From: Bacteroides reticulotermitis JCM 10512
GTDB taxonomy: Bacteria > Bacteroidota > Bacteroidia > Bacteroidales > Bacteroidaceae
DNA: 64,000 bases
Reading direction: 5' to 3'
Assembly (NCBI RefSeq): GCF_000517545.1
Contig: NZ_BAIV01000007.1
Coordinates: 116,830-180,829, forward strand
The position numbers and the translations under genes are program-made. How positions within the stretch are numbered: the first letter of the stretch is position 1; every line of letters begins with the position of its first letter. Below are positions 10,696 to 19,900 of this stretch, one piece after another. The notes beneath the pieces were generated by a model. It was not told the DNA's origin and searched no databases. It saw only the letters and a program-made list of their open reading frames with translations.

Positions 10696-11125
10696 TTGCT
10701 TGCTAAAAAATGCTCGCAGATGCTATCAATCCCGGAAGGGCTAAATGCGTAATCTTTACGTATGAACCTCTTTTAGCTCACTGCTAAAGTGATGTGGACC
10801 ATGCATAATTCTATGTTAATCTTCGCTAGAAAAAAGGCTATTCACTACGTCTTCCGTTAAGTGCAAGCTAGAGAATGCATTACATCGATAGCTAATTAAC
10901 CTACAAGCTATGTTATTCAAGTGAGCAAACAAATGTAATCGACTATATGATTAAATCACTTTTTTACAGAACAGGCTGATTGACAGTAAAATACAATGCG
11001 CATACTTTCCTGATACTGATTTATTCGATAGACAACACCAATAGCCAAAGCTGTATATTTGGCAAAATCCCCTGCAATAGATAATACTAATCAACCCAAA
11101 AAGGCATTTTTGCCCATTAATTTTG

Positions 11126-11214
11126 CTGTTCCACAATATGTGGAACAGTTGACTCACAATTGTGCAACGGCTGTCCCACATATTGTGAGTTACCTGTTGC
11201 ATAATATGTGAGTT
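11126..11214. repeat. Cluster of CACAATATGTG-type palindromes
   Basis: ctgttccaca/tgtggaacag (11126-11148) is a 10-bp perfect dyad around 3 bases. cacaattgtg (11155-11164) is a perfect 10-nt palindrome. Related half-sites cccacatattgtgag (about 11175-11189) and ataatatgtgag (about 11202-11213) follow within 50 bases. This spacing resembles multiple operator sites, but no adjacent target gene is obvious. Confidence 0.6.
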
Positions 11215-11692
11215 AGCTAATTAAAAGGAATAAATAGAAGAAACGATTGCATAAATGTACGAATAGAGGCCTACATTATAGATTTAAAAAAGCTTCTTTG
11301 GTTCATTCGATACTCTTTTTCTCGGGGAGAAGGCAAGCCATGCTGATTGCACATCGAAAAAAAACTCATTTTAAAAAGAAGGCGCATTGTAAACGATTGA
11401 TATGATGAAAGATATGCAAAAAAGTGACGATGACGACATACTCAAGTAAAACATCCTGCATAATATTTTTTTCAGGTTTCGGCGATGGAATAAGGAACGC
11501 AAGTCCGCTGCATGGATTCTGTCTCGTTTGCAAAAAGAGTAAAAACTTGAGTAGTCTTAGAGAAATTGAGGGATCCAAATTCTATGCTTTTGCAGATGAT
11601 CCTATTCTACTTTTTCAGGCAGAAAGATCGGAGGAGGATATAAAAAATATAGGTCCATAAACTGCTGCTTATGAACCTATATTTATATTTTG

Positions 11693-11766
11693 TGGACCAG
11701 CCTGGGCTTGAACCAGGGACCTCCAGATTATGAGTCTGTTGCTCTAACCAACTGAGCTACAAGTCC
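11693..11766 (-). tRNA. tRNA-Met (CAT anticodon)
   Basis: The minus strand folds as a 74-nt tRNA: acceptor stem GGACTTG/CTGGTCC, D arm GTAGCTCAGTTGGTTAGAGC, anticodon loop CTCATAA, and T arm CCTGG/TTCAAGC/CCAGG. CCA is not encoded. The CAT anticodon could also be tRNA-Ile2 read after lysidine modification; elongator Met is preferred by overall likeness. Acceptor pair 6-67 is T-T and 5-68 is a wobble. Confidence 0.9.
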
Positions 11767-11859
11767 GGCGTATCCTTTTATCGGATGCGGTGACAAAAGT
11801 AGTGCTTTTTGATGAACTATGCAAGAGCTTTCAATAAAAAACCACTATATTTTCTCTTT

Positions 11860-12171
11860 TCAGAATTTATATTTGCGCTTTGGATTCTTGGGAAACCAAC
11901 CTTTCTTTACCCGGTCTTCTTGTTCGAATACTTCCTTGATCGTCCAAAACGAAGAGAATGCAAATACGCCTAACAGAGAGGACAGTATTACATTATCTAT
12001 ACTTAATGAGGCTATTACACCTGCAACACCTAAAGCCAGAAATATCCACCAACATTTAGTGCCCCAATAGTACTCGGCCTTTACTACCACGGGGTGAAAA
12101 AGACCGATTATTAAGAAGGTACAAATTCCGATGAATAATCCTGCTAGGTGATATTCGTTCAGAAATTCCAT
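11860..12171 (-). CDS. DUF4491 family small membrane protein
   Basis: A 103-residue protein of unknown function, resembling the DUF4491 family known from Bacteroidetes. Three hydrophobic stretches are visible (about residues 8-30, 40-58, 60-80), followed by a basic tail (KKGWFPKNPKRKYKF). It begins four bases after the Lrp/AsnC gene stop, so the two are almost certainly co-transcribed. The context suggests regulation by or with that Lrp-type protein. No catalytic motif is seen. Confidence 0.75.
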   Translation of the reverse strand: MEFLNEYHLAGLFIGICTFLIIGLFHPVVVKAEYYWGTKCWWIFLALGVAGVIASLSIDNVILSSLLGVFAFSSFWTIKEVFEQEDRVKKGWFPKNPKRKYKF

Positions 12172-12175
12172 ACGT

Positions 12176-12640
12176 TTACTTTTCTATGCGAATTGGTATT
12201 TCTTTCTTAATGCTTTGTTCCAGGGATATCAAAGTCTCGGTAGCTACCACGCCCGGTATTTCCTGCATTTTGTTATTCAACAAATCCATCAGGTGTTCGT
12301 TATCGCATGCGTATAGTTTAGTTAGCATGGTATAGGGACCCGTAGTAAAGTGGCATTCTACAATTTCCGGAATTTTTTGCAACTCAGCTACTACGGATTT
12401 GTACATGGAACCCTTTTCCAGTTTAATTCCGACGTAGGTGCAGGTTCTGTAGCCCAGAGATTTTGGATTGACATGATATCCTGAGCCTACGATGACACCT
12501 AGATCGATCAATCTTTGTACGCGCTGATGAATGGCCGCTCGTGATACGCCACACTCTGCCGCAACGTCTTTGAAAGGGATACGGGCATTCTGAGAAATGA
12601 TCTCTAGTATCTGCCTGTCAAGGTTGTCTATTTTTTCCAT
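12176..12640 (-). CDS. Lrp/AsnC family transcriptional regulator
   Basis: A 154-residue feast/famine regulator. Residues about 1-60 form the AsnC-type HTH (LDRQILEIISQNARIPFKDVA, then VSRAAIHQRVQRL). Residues about 68-145 form the RAM ligand-binding domain, with the GPYTMLTKLYA and IPGVVATETLISLEQS strands. Such proteins bind amino acids and assemble as octamers. First gene of a two-gene unit with DUF4491. Confidence 0.9.
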   Translation of the reverse strand: MEKIDNLDRQILEIISQNARIPFKDVAAECGVSRAAIHQRVQRLIDLGVIVGSGYHVNPKSLGYRTCTYVGIKLEKGSMYKSVVAELQKIPEIVECHFTTGPYTMLTKLYACDNEHLMDLLNNKMQEIPGVVATETLISLEQSIKKEIPIRIEK

Positions 12641-12741
12641 AATAATAAATTTTTAATTTCCGCTTGTTATCAAATAGTAAACAAATATAGATATTTATTT
12701 TAAATCTTTCTCTTTTTCTAGAAAAAAAATAGGTAAAAGGC

Positions 12742-12773
12742 AAAAAAGAGGTGCAAAAGTCTTTGCACCTCTT
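12742..12773 (-). terminator. Rho-independent terminator of the FKBP gene
   Basis: Arms aagaggtgcaaa (12746-12757) and tttgcacctctt (12762-12773) form a perfect 12-bp stem with a 4-nt loop. On the minus strand it is followed by a six-T run, then more T-rich sequence. It lies 40 bases after the stop codon of the FKBP lipoprotein gene. Confidence 0.9.
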
Positions 12774-12813
12774 ACCTATTCAATTTAAAATAGGTCTTTT
12801 ATTTAGTCTACTC

Positions 12814-13680
12814 TTATTTTTCGATACCTAAGAGTTCAACTTCAAATATCAATGTAGAGAAAGGTTTGATTTTACCTGATTCTCTTGCACCGTAACCCAA
12901 TTCTTGTGGGATGTAAAGTTCCCATTTAGAACCTACAGGCATCATAGTCAAAGCTTCTGTCCAGCCTTTGATTACTTGGTTAGCACGGAAAGTAGCAGGC
13001 TCGTTGCGAGTGTAAGAGCTATCGAATTCTGTACCGTCGATCATTGTACCTTTGTAGTTTACTTTCACTTTGCAAGTGTCAGCAGGAACTTCGCCTTTGC
13101 CTTCAGTAAGTACTTTGTACTGCAATCCGCTTGGAGTTGTTTTCACACCATCTTTTGCTTTGTTGGCAGTAAGGAATTTCTCGTTTTCAACTTTGTAGTC
13201 AGCATATGTTTCTTCCAAAGCTTTTGCTTTGATGCTTTCCATGGCTGTGCGAGTATATTCTTGAGCAGCTTCCATGGTCATCAAACCACCTTTTTCCAAT
13301 GTACCGGCGATGAAACCTGCCAAGAAGTTGTCTTTGCTGATTGTTTTGGTTGAATCACCTGCAAAAAGTTCTTGGTTGATACCTTTCACCATCTGGTTGC
13401 TGATTTGTTGTCCGATTTGCAGACCCGCCATATAAGCGATGTCTTTCTTGCTAGTTTTGTTAGCACCTTCGTTCAAACCTTTGATAAAGTCTGCCATGTA
13501 AGTAGTATCCACTTCCAAACGGCCTACCAAGTAACCTTTCAGACCTTGAGTCTGAGACATACCGATGGAATAAGACAGAGAATCGAGTTCTGATTTAAGA
13601 TTTGCTTTTGGTGCTTGAGCTGTACAAGAAGCAAGGCTTGCAGCAGCGGCAATTGCCATAAAAATACTAACTTTTTTCAT
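12814..13680 (-). CDS. FKBP-type peptidyl-prolyl isomerase, lipoprotein
   Basis: A 288-residue exported prolyl isomerase. The N-terminus has a lipobox (LASC, Cys about residue 19), so it should be lipid-anchored in the periplasm or outer membrane. Residues about 30-175 form a helical Mip/FkpA-type dimerization domain. Residues about 180-288 form the FKBP domain, with the VNYKGTMIDGTEFDSSY and GSKWELYIPQELGYGARE blocks. It follows a second FKBP gene by only 21 bases; the two look like a tandem duplication with different cell locations. Confidence 0.92.
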   Translation of the reverse strand: MKKVSIFMAIAAAASLASCTAQAPKANLKSELDSLSYSIGMSQTQGLKGYLVGRLEVDTTYMADFIKGLNEGANKTSKKDIAYMAGLQIGQQISNQMVKGINQELFAGDSTKTISKDNFLAGFIAGTLEKGGLMTMEAAQEYTRTAMESIKAKALEETYADYKVENEKFLTANKAKDGVKTTPSGLQYKVLTEGKGEVPADTCKVKVNYKGTMIDGTEFDSSYTRNEPATFRANQVIKGWTEALTMMPVGSKWELYIPQELGYGARESGKIKPFSTLIFEVELLGIEK

Positions 13681-13701
13681 TACGCTTTTGATTTTTTTTA
13701 T

Positions 13702-14286
13702 TTATAATACTTCGAGTAATTCTACTTCAAATATTAGTGTGCTGTGTGGTGGAATCGTTTCACCGGCACCTCTTGCTCCATAACCTAGGTCAGAAGGAAT
13801 GTAGAGTTTCCATTTGGCGCCTTCGGACATGAGTTGCAGTGCTTCTACCCATCCCGGGATAACTTGGTTAACACCGAATACGGCAGGTTCTCCACGACGA
13901 ACGGAGCTGTCGAACAGTGTTCCATCGATCAATGTACCTTCATAATGGCATTTTACCTGATCGGTAGCTTTGGCTTTTTTGCCACTTCCTTCGTTGATGA
14001 CTTCGTATTGTAGTCCGCTGGGTAGTGTAACGATACCGGATTTCTTTTTGTTTTCTTCGAGGAATGCTTTGCCTTGTCCTATGTTGGCTTCGCTCATTTG
14101 AGCTTCCAGTTCTTCGAAGTACTTGTTAACTATTTCGCGGGCTTCCTGATGGCTGATAGCTGTTTGGTTGCCTTCTAATATATCTTTGATGGCTTGGGCG
14201 AAGTCATCTACTGCGATGCCTTTAGCACCCATGCTTACTAAGTTTTGGCCTATTCCGAGACCAATTGCATAACTGAATTTGTCCAT
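13702..14286 (-). CDS. FKBP-type peptidyl-prolyl isomerase, FklB/Mip-like, no signal peptide
   Basis: A 194-residue prolyl isomerase that catalyses cis-trans isomerisation of Xaa-Pro bonds. It starts directly with MDKFSYAIGLGIGQNL, the FKBP N-terminal dimerization segment, with no signal peptide or lipobox, so it is likely cytoplasmic. The C-terminal FKBP domain (about residues 90-194) carries CHYEGTLIDGTLFDSS and WKLYIPSDLGYGARGAG. First gene of a pair with the lipoprotein paralogue downstream. A TACTTTTG -7 box lies about 80 bases upstream. Confidence 0.92.
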   Translation of the reverse strand: MDKFSYAIGLGIGQNLVSMGAKGIAVDDFAQAIKDILEGNQTAISHQEAREIVNKYFEELEAQMSEANIGQGKAFLEENKKKSGIVTLPSGLQYEVINEGSGKKAKATDQVKCHYEGTLIDGTLFDSSVRRGEPAVFGVNQVIPGWVEALQLMSEGAKWKLYIPSDLGYGARGAGETIPPHSTLIFEVELLEVL

Positions 14287-14670
14287 ATACTATGTTTTGT
14301 TGGAGATTGTAAGCGTTGTGCCTTCATGGTTTTAGCTTTCAATCGGTTGCAAATTTATGAAACGCAAAAGTACGTGTTTTATTTGAATGATTTAGCTTTT
14401 GGTATTTAAAAATTCTTATATCTGTGAAAGTTCGTTGCTTTTATTTGCATATTTGCTGGGTTTGTAGCGAAAGATTATGATCTAGAACGTCAGGAAGTAT
14501 TTACCTGACAGTTGTCAGACGGAAGTTCAATAGGTTCTCAGGTACAAGGATAACAGGTGTAGGACGATTAAATTTAGCCTATGGGCACTCAATTATATGT
14601 GGGTGAAAGTTTTATTATTCTCTACTTTCTGTTTATTTTTGTATAGCGTTAAATTAAAGGAGGCATAGTT
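14287..14670. other. Divergent intergenic region between fklB-like and sirtuin genes
   Basis: No gene seen in these 384 bases. On the minus strand TACTTTTG at 14365-14372 fits the Bacteroides -7 consensus and would give a leader of about 70 nt for the FKBP pair. A strong AAAGGAGG ribosome site at about 14656-14663 precedes the sirtuin start. Confidence 0.5.
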
Positions 14671-15381
14671 ATGAAAAAGTTGGTCGTTTTGTCGGGGGCA
14701 GGTATGAGTGCCGAGAGTGGAATTAATACATTTCGCGACACAGGAGGTTTGTGGGAGCAGTATTCGGTAGAAGAGGTGGCTACTCCTGAAGGTTATAGAC
14801 GCGATCCGGAACTTGTGACTCGTTTTTATAATGAACGGCGGAAGCAATTATTACAGGTAGAGCCAAATCGGGGGCATGAATTGTTGGCTGAGTTGGAAAA
14901 GGAATTCGACGTTACGGTTGTAACTCAAAACGTAGATAATCTGCACGAAAGGGCTGGTAGTAGCCGGGTGATTCATCTGCATGGTGAACTTACTAAGGTT
15001 TGCTCGAGCAGAGATCCAAATAATCCGCATTATATAAAGGAGTTGAGTCCGGATGAATTCGATATAAACATCGGCGATCTGGCAGGTGATGGTACTCAAT
15101 TGCGTCCCTTTATCGTGTGGTTCGGTGAGGCGGTACCAATGATTGAAACGGCAGTCAGGTATGTAGAGCAAGCGGACTTGTTTGTGATTATAGGTACTTC
15201 GATGAATGTATACCCTGCTGCCGGTCTGCTGAATTATGTTGGATATGGAGTACCCGTTTATCTGATCGATCCCAATCCGGTGGATGTACATGCTTCTCGT
15301 AAGATACATGTTATCCGGAAAGGAGCCTCTGCGGGAATGGCTGAATTGATAAAGACTTTGTGTACGAAAGGTGCTCTTTAG
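14671..15381 (+). CDS. cobB: SIR2-family NAD-dependent protein deacylase
   Basis: A 236-residue sirtuin that removes acyl groups from lysine using NAD. Seen: the GAGMSAESGINTFRD nucleotide-binding block, TQNVDNLHERAG, the catalytic His in IHLHGEL, and the GTSMNVYPAAG block. FYNERR carries the Tyr-x-x-Arg pair that marks class III (SIRT5/CobB-type) enzymes, so desuccinylase activity is plausible. The four zinc cysteines are absent, as in some bacterial relatives. The start is supported by AAAGGAGG upstream. It stands alone, convergent with the small RHH gene, nine bases apart. Confidence 0.9.
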   Translation: MKKLVVLSGAGMSAESGINTFRDTGGLWEQYSVEEVATPEGYRRDPELVTRFYNERRKQLLQVEPNRGHELLAELEKEFDVTVVTQNVDNLHERAGSSRVIHLHGELTKVCSSRDPNNPHYIKELSPDEFDINIGDLAGDGTQLRPFIVWFGEAVPMIETAVRYVEQADLFVIIGTSMNVYPAAGLLNYVGYGVPVYLIDPNPVDVHASRKIHVIRKGASAGMAELIKTLCTKGAL

Positions 15382-15390
15382 TTGAAAAGG

Positions 15391-15573
15391 CTAGCTTGAA
15401 GCGCTTCGAGTCTTTTTTAGTCGCCCGCTCTTTTTGAGGGCTTCGGTTATGATCCATTGGAGTTGTCCGTTGGTACTACGAAATTCATCGGCTGCCCATT
15501 TCTCGAGGGCCTCCATTGTTTCGGTATCTACGCGCAAAACAAAATTTTTAGTTGAAGATTCTTTTTTGGCCAC
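15391..15573 (-). CDS. Small ribbon-helix-helix (Arc-like) DNA-binding protein
   Basis: A 60-residue protein with GTG start at 15573. Residues about 8-50 match the Arc/MetJ ribbon-helix-helix pattern (NFVLRVDTETMEALEKWAADEF, then GQLQWIITEALKKSG). The tail is basic. It lies 88 bases downstream of the SPFH gene, with a strong hairpin between. No toxin gene is adjacent, so an antitoxin role is not supported; it may be a small regulator co-transcribed with the SPFH gene. Confidence 0.75.
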   Translation of the reverse strand: MAKKESSTKNFVLRVDTETMEALEKWAADEFRSTNGQLQWIITEALKKSGRLKKTRSASS

Positions 15574-15608
15574 TATCTTATTGCTTATTATTCAGTTTTA
15601 TCAATAAT

Positions 15609-15652
15609 GCTTGGTGAGCCGGTTAGTTGTTGGCGGTTCCGGCTCACCAAGC
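15609..15652 (-). terminator. 14-bp hairpin between SPFH and RHH genes
   Basis: Arms gcttggtgagccgg (15609-15622) and ccggctcaccaagc (15639-15652) are perfect, GC-rich, with a 16-nt loop. There is no T run after it on the minus strand, so it may act as an mRNA stabiliser or partial attenuator for the downstream RHH gene rather than a full terminator. Confidence 0.6.
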
Positions 15653-15661
15653 AAGTTACTA

Positions 15662-16609
15662 TTAATGATTCAAAGTGCCGGTATTTACCACCGGTTGTGC
15701 TGCTTCATCCGCACAAAGAACAACTAGTAGGTTACTAACCATGGCTGCTTTCTTGTCTTCGTCCAACTCAACAATATCCTCTTCGGAGAGCTTATGTAGG
15801 GCCATCTTGACCATCGATACAGCTCCTTCTACAATTTTCTCACGAGCAGAGATAATGGCGGAAGCCTGTTGACGACGTAGCATGACAGCAGCGATCTCAG
15901 GAGCATAAGCTAAATAGTTAATGCGAGCTTCGACTACTTGCATGCCGGCCATGGCTAAGCGTTCATTCAGCTTTTGTTCCAGCTGCTCGTTTATCTCTTC
16001 ACCACCACTACGCAAAGTGAGTTCATTTGTGTCGGCTTCGTTGTCATCGTATGCGTACAAACCCGCTACTTGGCGAAGGGCAGCATCACTTTGCACACGC
16101 ACAAAATCTTCGAAAGCATTCATTCGTCCGGCAACGGTTACGCCTATTGAACCATTACCTTTATTGTCGGCCATGGTCTGCGCATCAATTTCAAACATGG
16201 CTTTATAGCTATCTTCGAGTTTCCAAACTAGTACCAAGCCAATCAATACCGGATTACCTATTTTATCATTTACTTTGATGGGCTTAGCTTCCATATTACG
16301 CGCCCGCATCGATAACTTCTTTTTATTCATGAAAGGGTTGACCCAGAAGAAGCCCGTTTGGGTAAAAGTGCCTTTGTATTTACCAAAGAAAACCATTACG
16401 CGTCCCTCGTTGGGCTCTTGTGAGAAATATCCCGGAAGCATGAGAAAAAAACTTGCTGCGAAGATGGTGGTCAACAGGATTGAAGCACCACTGCTCATTC
16501 CAATATTTGCTGAGACTGCAGCCAAGAGTGGTAGCGCGATTAAGTTGATTAATAAGGCTGCGAATCCATTGATTGCAGTTCCTTCATACGTAATTTCTTT
16601 TGTTCCCAT
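15662..16609 (-). CDS. SPFH/Band 7 domain membrane protein
   Basis: A 315-residue stomatin/flotillin-like protein. Two membrane segments occupy about residues 13-62 (NGFAALLINLIALPLLAAV; ILLTTIFAASFFLMLPGYF). The SPFH domain follows (about 70-260), including GRVMVFFGKYKGTF, GFFWVNPF, and the helical stretch EQLEQKLNERLAMAGMQVVEARINYLAYAPEIAAVML. Members form large membrane rings and are linked to protease control or membrane domains. The C-terminus is predicted cytosolic. It is followed by an RHH regulator gene. Confidence 0.88.
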   Translation of the reverse strand: MGTKEITYEGTAINGFAALLINLIALPLLAAVSANIGMSSGASILLTTIFAASFFLMLPGYFSQEPNEGRVMVFFGKYKGTFTQTGFFWVNPFMNKKKLSMRARNMEAKPIKVNDKIGNPVLIGLVLVWKLEDSYKAMFEIDAQTMADNKGNGSIGVTVAGRMNAFEDFVRVQSDAALRQVAGLYAYDDNEADTNELTLRSGGEEINEQLEQKLNERLAMAGMQVVEARINYLAYAPEIAAVMLRRQQASAIISAREKIVEGAVSMVKMALHKLSEEDIVELDEDKKAAMVSNLLVVLCADEAAQPVVNTGTLNH

Positions 16610-16642
16610 AGTTGATTGTTTTATGATATTGTTTTGATATCA

Positions 16643-16650
16643 CAAATATA
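16643..16650 (-). promoter_or_regulatory. -7 box upstream of SPFH gene
   Basis: TATATTTG on the minus strand fits TAnnTTTG and is at a suitable distance (34 bases) from the SPFH start codon. Confidence 0.45.
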
Positions 16651-16968
16651 TTGAATAATATTTGATAAAACTAAGATGGGAACTTTTTATTTAAGGATTA
16701 TTAGTGCTTTACTCAATAGTGTGCCGATAAATGTTCGGTTTGTAATTTTAGAGAAAATACTTTTTTGAAACAAAGAAACGCTTTGTTTGGTCAAATATTT
16801 ATTTTCCGGACATGGTGCTATTTTTGAAAGGATACTTTTATGGATAAATAAGTGGCTTATTTCTTTTATTTATTAACAAAGGCTTTTCATCTTCTGACCG
16901 CAACGAATAGTAGTAAAAAAACAATATTAATTAAAAGGAAAATGCAACCAAGTGTTGTTTTTTTTACG

Positions 16969-16976
16969 TAAATTTG
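16969..16976 (+). promoter_or_regulatory. -7 box upstream of HTCS gene
   Basis: TAAATTTG fits TAnnTTTG, 24 bases before ATG 17000. No -33 element was recognised. Confidence 0.4.
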
Positions 16977-16999
16977 CTTTTGACTTAATTCTTATAACC

Positions 17000-19900
17000 A
17001 TGAAAAGGACTTTTTCTTCCCTACTATGCTTTCTGTTTTTACTAGGAATCGTTGCTAAAGAGCAGTATTTTAAACATTTAGGGTTATCGGATGGATTGTC
17101 GCAAGTCTGCATTCTCTCACTCTATCAAGATGAACTAGGGGCTGTATGGATGGGCACTACGGAAGGCTTGAATCGATACAATGGCAAAGACCTGAAGATA
17201 TATCGTCCTTCGCAAGATAGCACAAAGTTAACCAAGAATGAGATTAGCGAACTCTGTGGTGATGGAAAGGGCACAATGTACATCCGATCTGGGAATGATT
17301 TGGTACAACTAGATCTTTATAAAGAAGAATTTACTTGCTTGCGTCGCGGTGATGTAAAGGGGCTTTTTTGTGCGGAAGATACGCTCTGGGTAACTTGTAA
17401 AAACGGTGTTTATTATTATACAAAAACAAGGCCTGAATTGACTTTGGTGACATTGCTGGAAGAAGAAGTCAAACGGGGGGAAGCCTTGTATGTAGACAAG
17501 AAGAATATATGGGTAGTTACTCTTGATTATTTGGTAGCAATTTCGCGTGAGAACCATGCGTTGCAAGAAAAAATAGTATCGCTCAACAGGGGTAGATGTA
17601 TATCCGGTGATAGTGATGGTAACATATGGGTTGGGTCTTGGAATGGCTTGTATCGTATTTCTCCAAATCGGAAAGTAACGCATTATCAAAGTCAGGCTGA
17701 GGGGGGAGACTTATCGGATAGCCAAGTTAGATGTGTGCTGGAAGATGATTTTAAAAATATATGGGTGGGAACCTTTCGTGGTCTCGATAGCTATAATCCG
17801 GTTACTGGCGAGTGGGAACACTATACCCGATATGGTAATTCATCAAATACTCTGAGCCATAGTTCAGTTTTGTCACTCTGCAAAGATATGCAGAGTAATA
17901 TTTGGGTAGGGACTTACTACGGAGGAGTTAATATGTTCAACCCGAATAAGGCTACGAATCGTTTTTATAGTGCGGAGCCTTTGCAGGAAGATTGCCTGAG
18001 CTTTCCAGTAGTAGGAAAAATGGCGGAGGATAATAACGGTAACTTATGGATATGTACAGAAGGCGGTGGCTTGAATTGTTATCACGCCGACACGAAGAAG
18101 TTTACCCGCTATCAACACCGGAAAGAAGACCCAAATAGTATTGGAAGCGATAACCTGAAGTCTATCTATTACCGGAAAGAAAATAACCGTTTGTATGTTG
18201 GAACTCATTTGGGAGGGTTGTTTGTTTTGGATCTGGAATCGAATAAAGGCCGGACTTTTCATCCCGTAAAAGGTGATCGGACATCATTGCCGCATGAAAT
18301 CGTGAATGATATTCAAGCATATAAAAATGGTCTTGCTTTATTGACACAGGGGGGACCGGTATTTATGGACCCGGTCACGGAGAAGTTTACACCACTTTTG
18401 AATGATGCGAAAATTTGGGAACTGGCTAGCGGGAGTATCTGTATGAGACTTTTCTGATTGATAGCAAAGATAGGATGTGGATGGCACTTACCATGGGGGG
18501 GGTAATATGTATTCATCTGCCATCGGGTGAAGTAACTCGTTATACATCCGAAAGTTCGCTCAATGCGGCAGTTGGCAAATTTAAAATAGTTCATATTTTT
18601 GAAGATAGTGCTCAGGAAGTCTATTTCTCTACCATAGGTTCGGGAGTCTTTAAATATAACGAGAAGGATCGATCTTTTAAGTCTTATAGCACCAGCAACC
18701 AGCTCCTGCCGAGTGATTATTGTTACTATATATGTGAGTCGATAGATAGCCATCGCTTGTTTTTTTTGCATGGTAAAGGAATCACTGTTTATAATAAGGA
18801 TAAGAGAGAAGTGGAAAATACATATCATTTGTTTAATCAAACGTATAGTCAAGGATCGGCTTTGTTTCGAGTTGAGAAGGGAAGTGTTTTGCTACTTGGA
18901 ACCAATGGACTGGCTATATTTCAGGAGAGATCTCTAAAAGCGCTTCCGGCCAAAAACTTTCTGAATTTCGATAAATTACTTATTTTCAATAAAGAAGTTG
19001 TACCCAATGACGGTTCTGGTATCCTGACCGATATATTGGCCAGAACATCGGACATCTATCTAAACTTTAAACAAAACAATGTAACTATCGAATTCGCGAC
19101 TTTTAGCTATAACAACGATCGGAATTGCCTGTTTGAGTATCGCATGGACGGCCTTGATAAAGTCTGGACGCAAACCAATGGTACATTGATAACTTATACG
19201 AGCTTACCGCCGGGAGATTATACGCTTCGCGTACGTGTATTGGAGAGTAAACAAATAGAAGCTAAAGAAATATCTTTGAAACTGCATATTTCAGCTCCTT
19301 TTTATGCGACAATCTGGGCTTATCTGATTTATTTTATTTGTCTGAGCGGCTTGTTGTTGACCTTTATACGTTTTAAAATGAGGCAAGCTGCTTTAAAATC
19401 TTCTTTAGAGTTTGAACGAAAAGAGAAAGAACGGATTGAGGAACTGAATCAAGTGAAATTACGTTTCTTTACTAATATTTCTCATGAGTTTCGTACTCCG
19501 TTAACTCTCATTTTAGGGCAGATTGAGGCTTTGATGCAAATGGATAAGCTGGGTTCGATGGTGCATAATCGCATCCTGCGTATTTATAAGAACGCTTGGC
19601 ATATGCGAAATCTAATTTCAGAACTGCTCGATTTTCGGAAACAGGAGCAGGGTTACTTAAAACTTAAAGTTGAAGAACAAAATCTGGTGCCTTTTACCCG
19701 GCAGATCTATTTATGTTTTTATGAGTACGCTCAGAATAAAGAGATAACTTATCGTTTTATGCATCTGGAAGATACAGTCTCGGCATGGTTCGATTCGAAG
19801 CAGCTACAAAAGGTTATTTTCAATTTACTGTCTAACGCTTTTAAATATACTTCCAATAAAGGAAGTATTACGGTGGAAGTAAGAAAGGTTGCCTCACAAG

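Larger units (their letters stand above)
10542..11692. other. 1.15 kb non-coding region with several palindromes
   Basis: No credible gene found. Short frames at 10951-11202, 11366-11578 and 11424-11660 lack family motifs or good start sites and overlap on both strands. The region holds a long-range inverted repeat (10634-10695) and a cluster of CACAATATGTG-like palindromes (11126-11214), listed separately. A minus-strand sRNA or a decayed gene cannot be excluded. Confidence 0.5.
16610..16999. other. Divergent intergenic region between SPFH and HTCS genes
   Basis: No gene seen in these 390 A+T-rich bases. It holds TATATTTG on the minus strand (16643-16650), a likely -7 box 34 bases before the SPFH start, and TAAATTTG on the plus strand (16969-16976), 24 bases before the HTCS start. 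Neither has an obvious -33 TTTG partner. Confidence 0.5.

Noticed and set aside
11366..11660. Short overlapping frames on both strands
   Set aside because: No family motif, no clear ribosome site, and frames overlap in opposite directions; treated as non-coding.
15391..15573. Antitoxin of a toxin-antitoxin pair
   Set aside because: The RHH fold fits, but neighbours are a sirtuin and an SPFH protein; no toxin-sized gene is adjacent.
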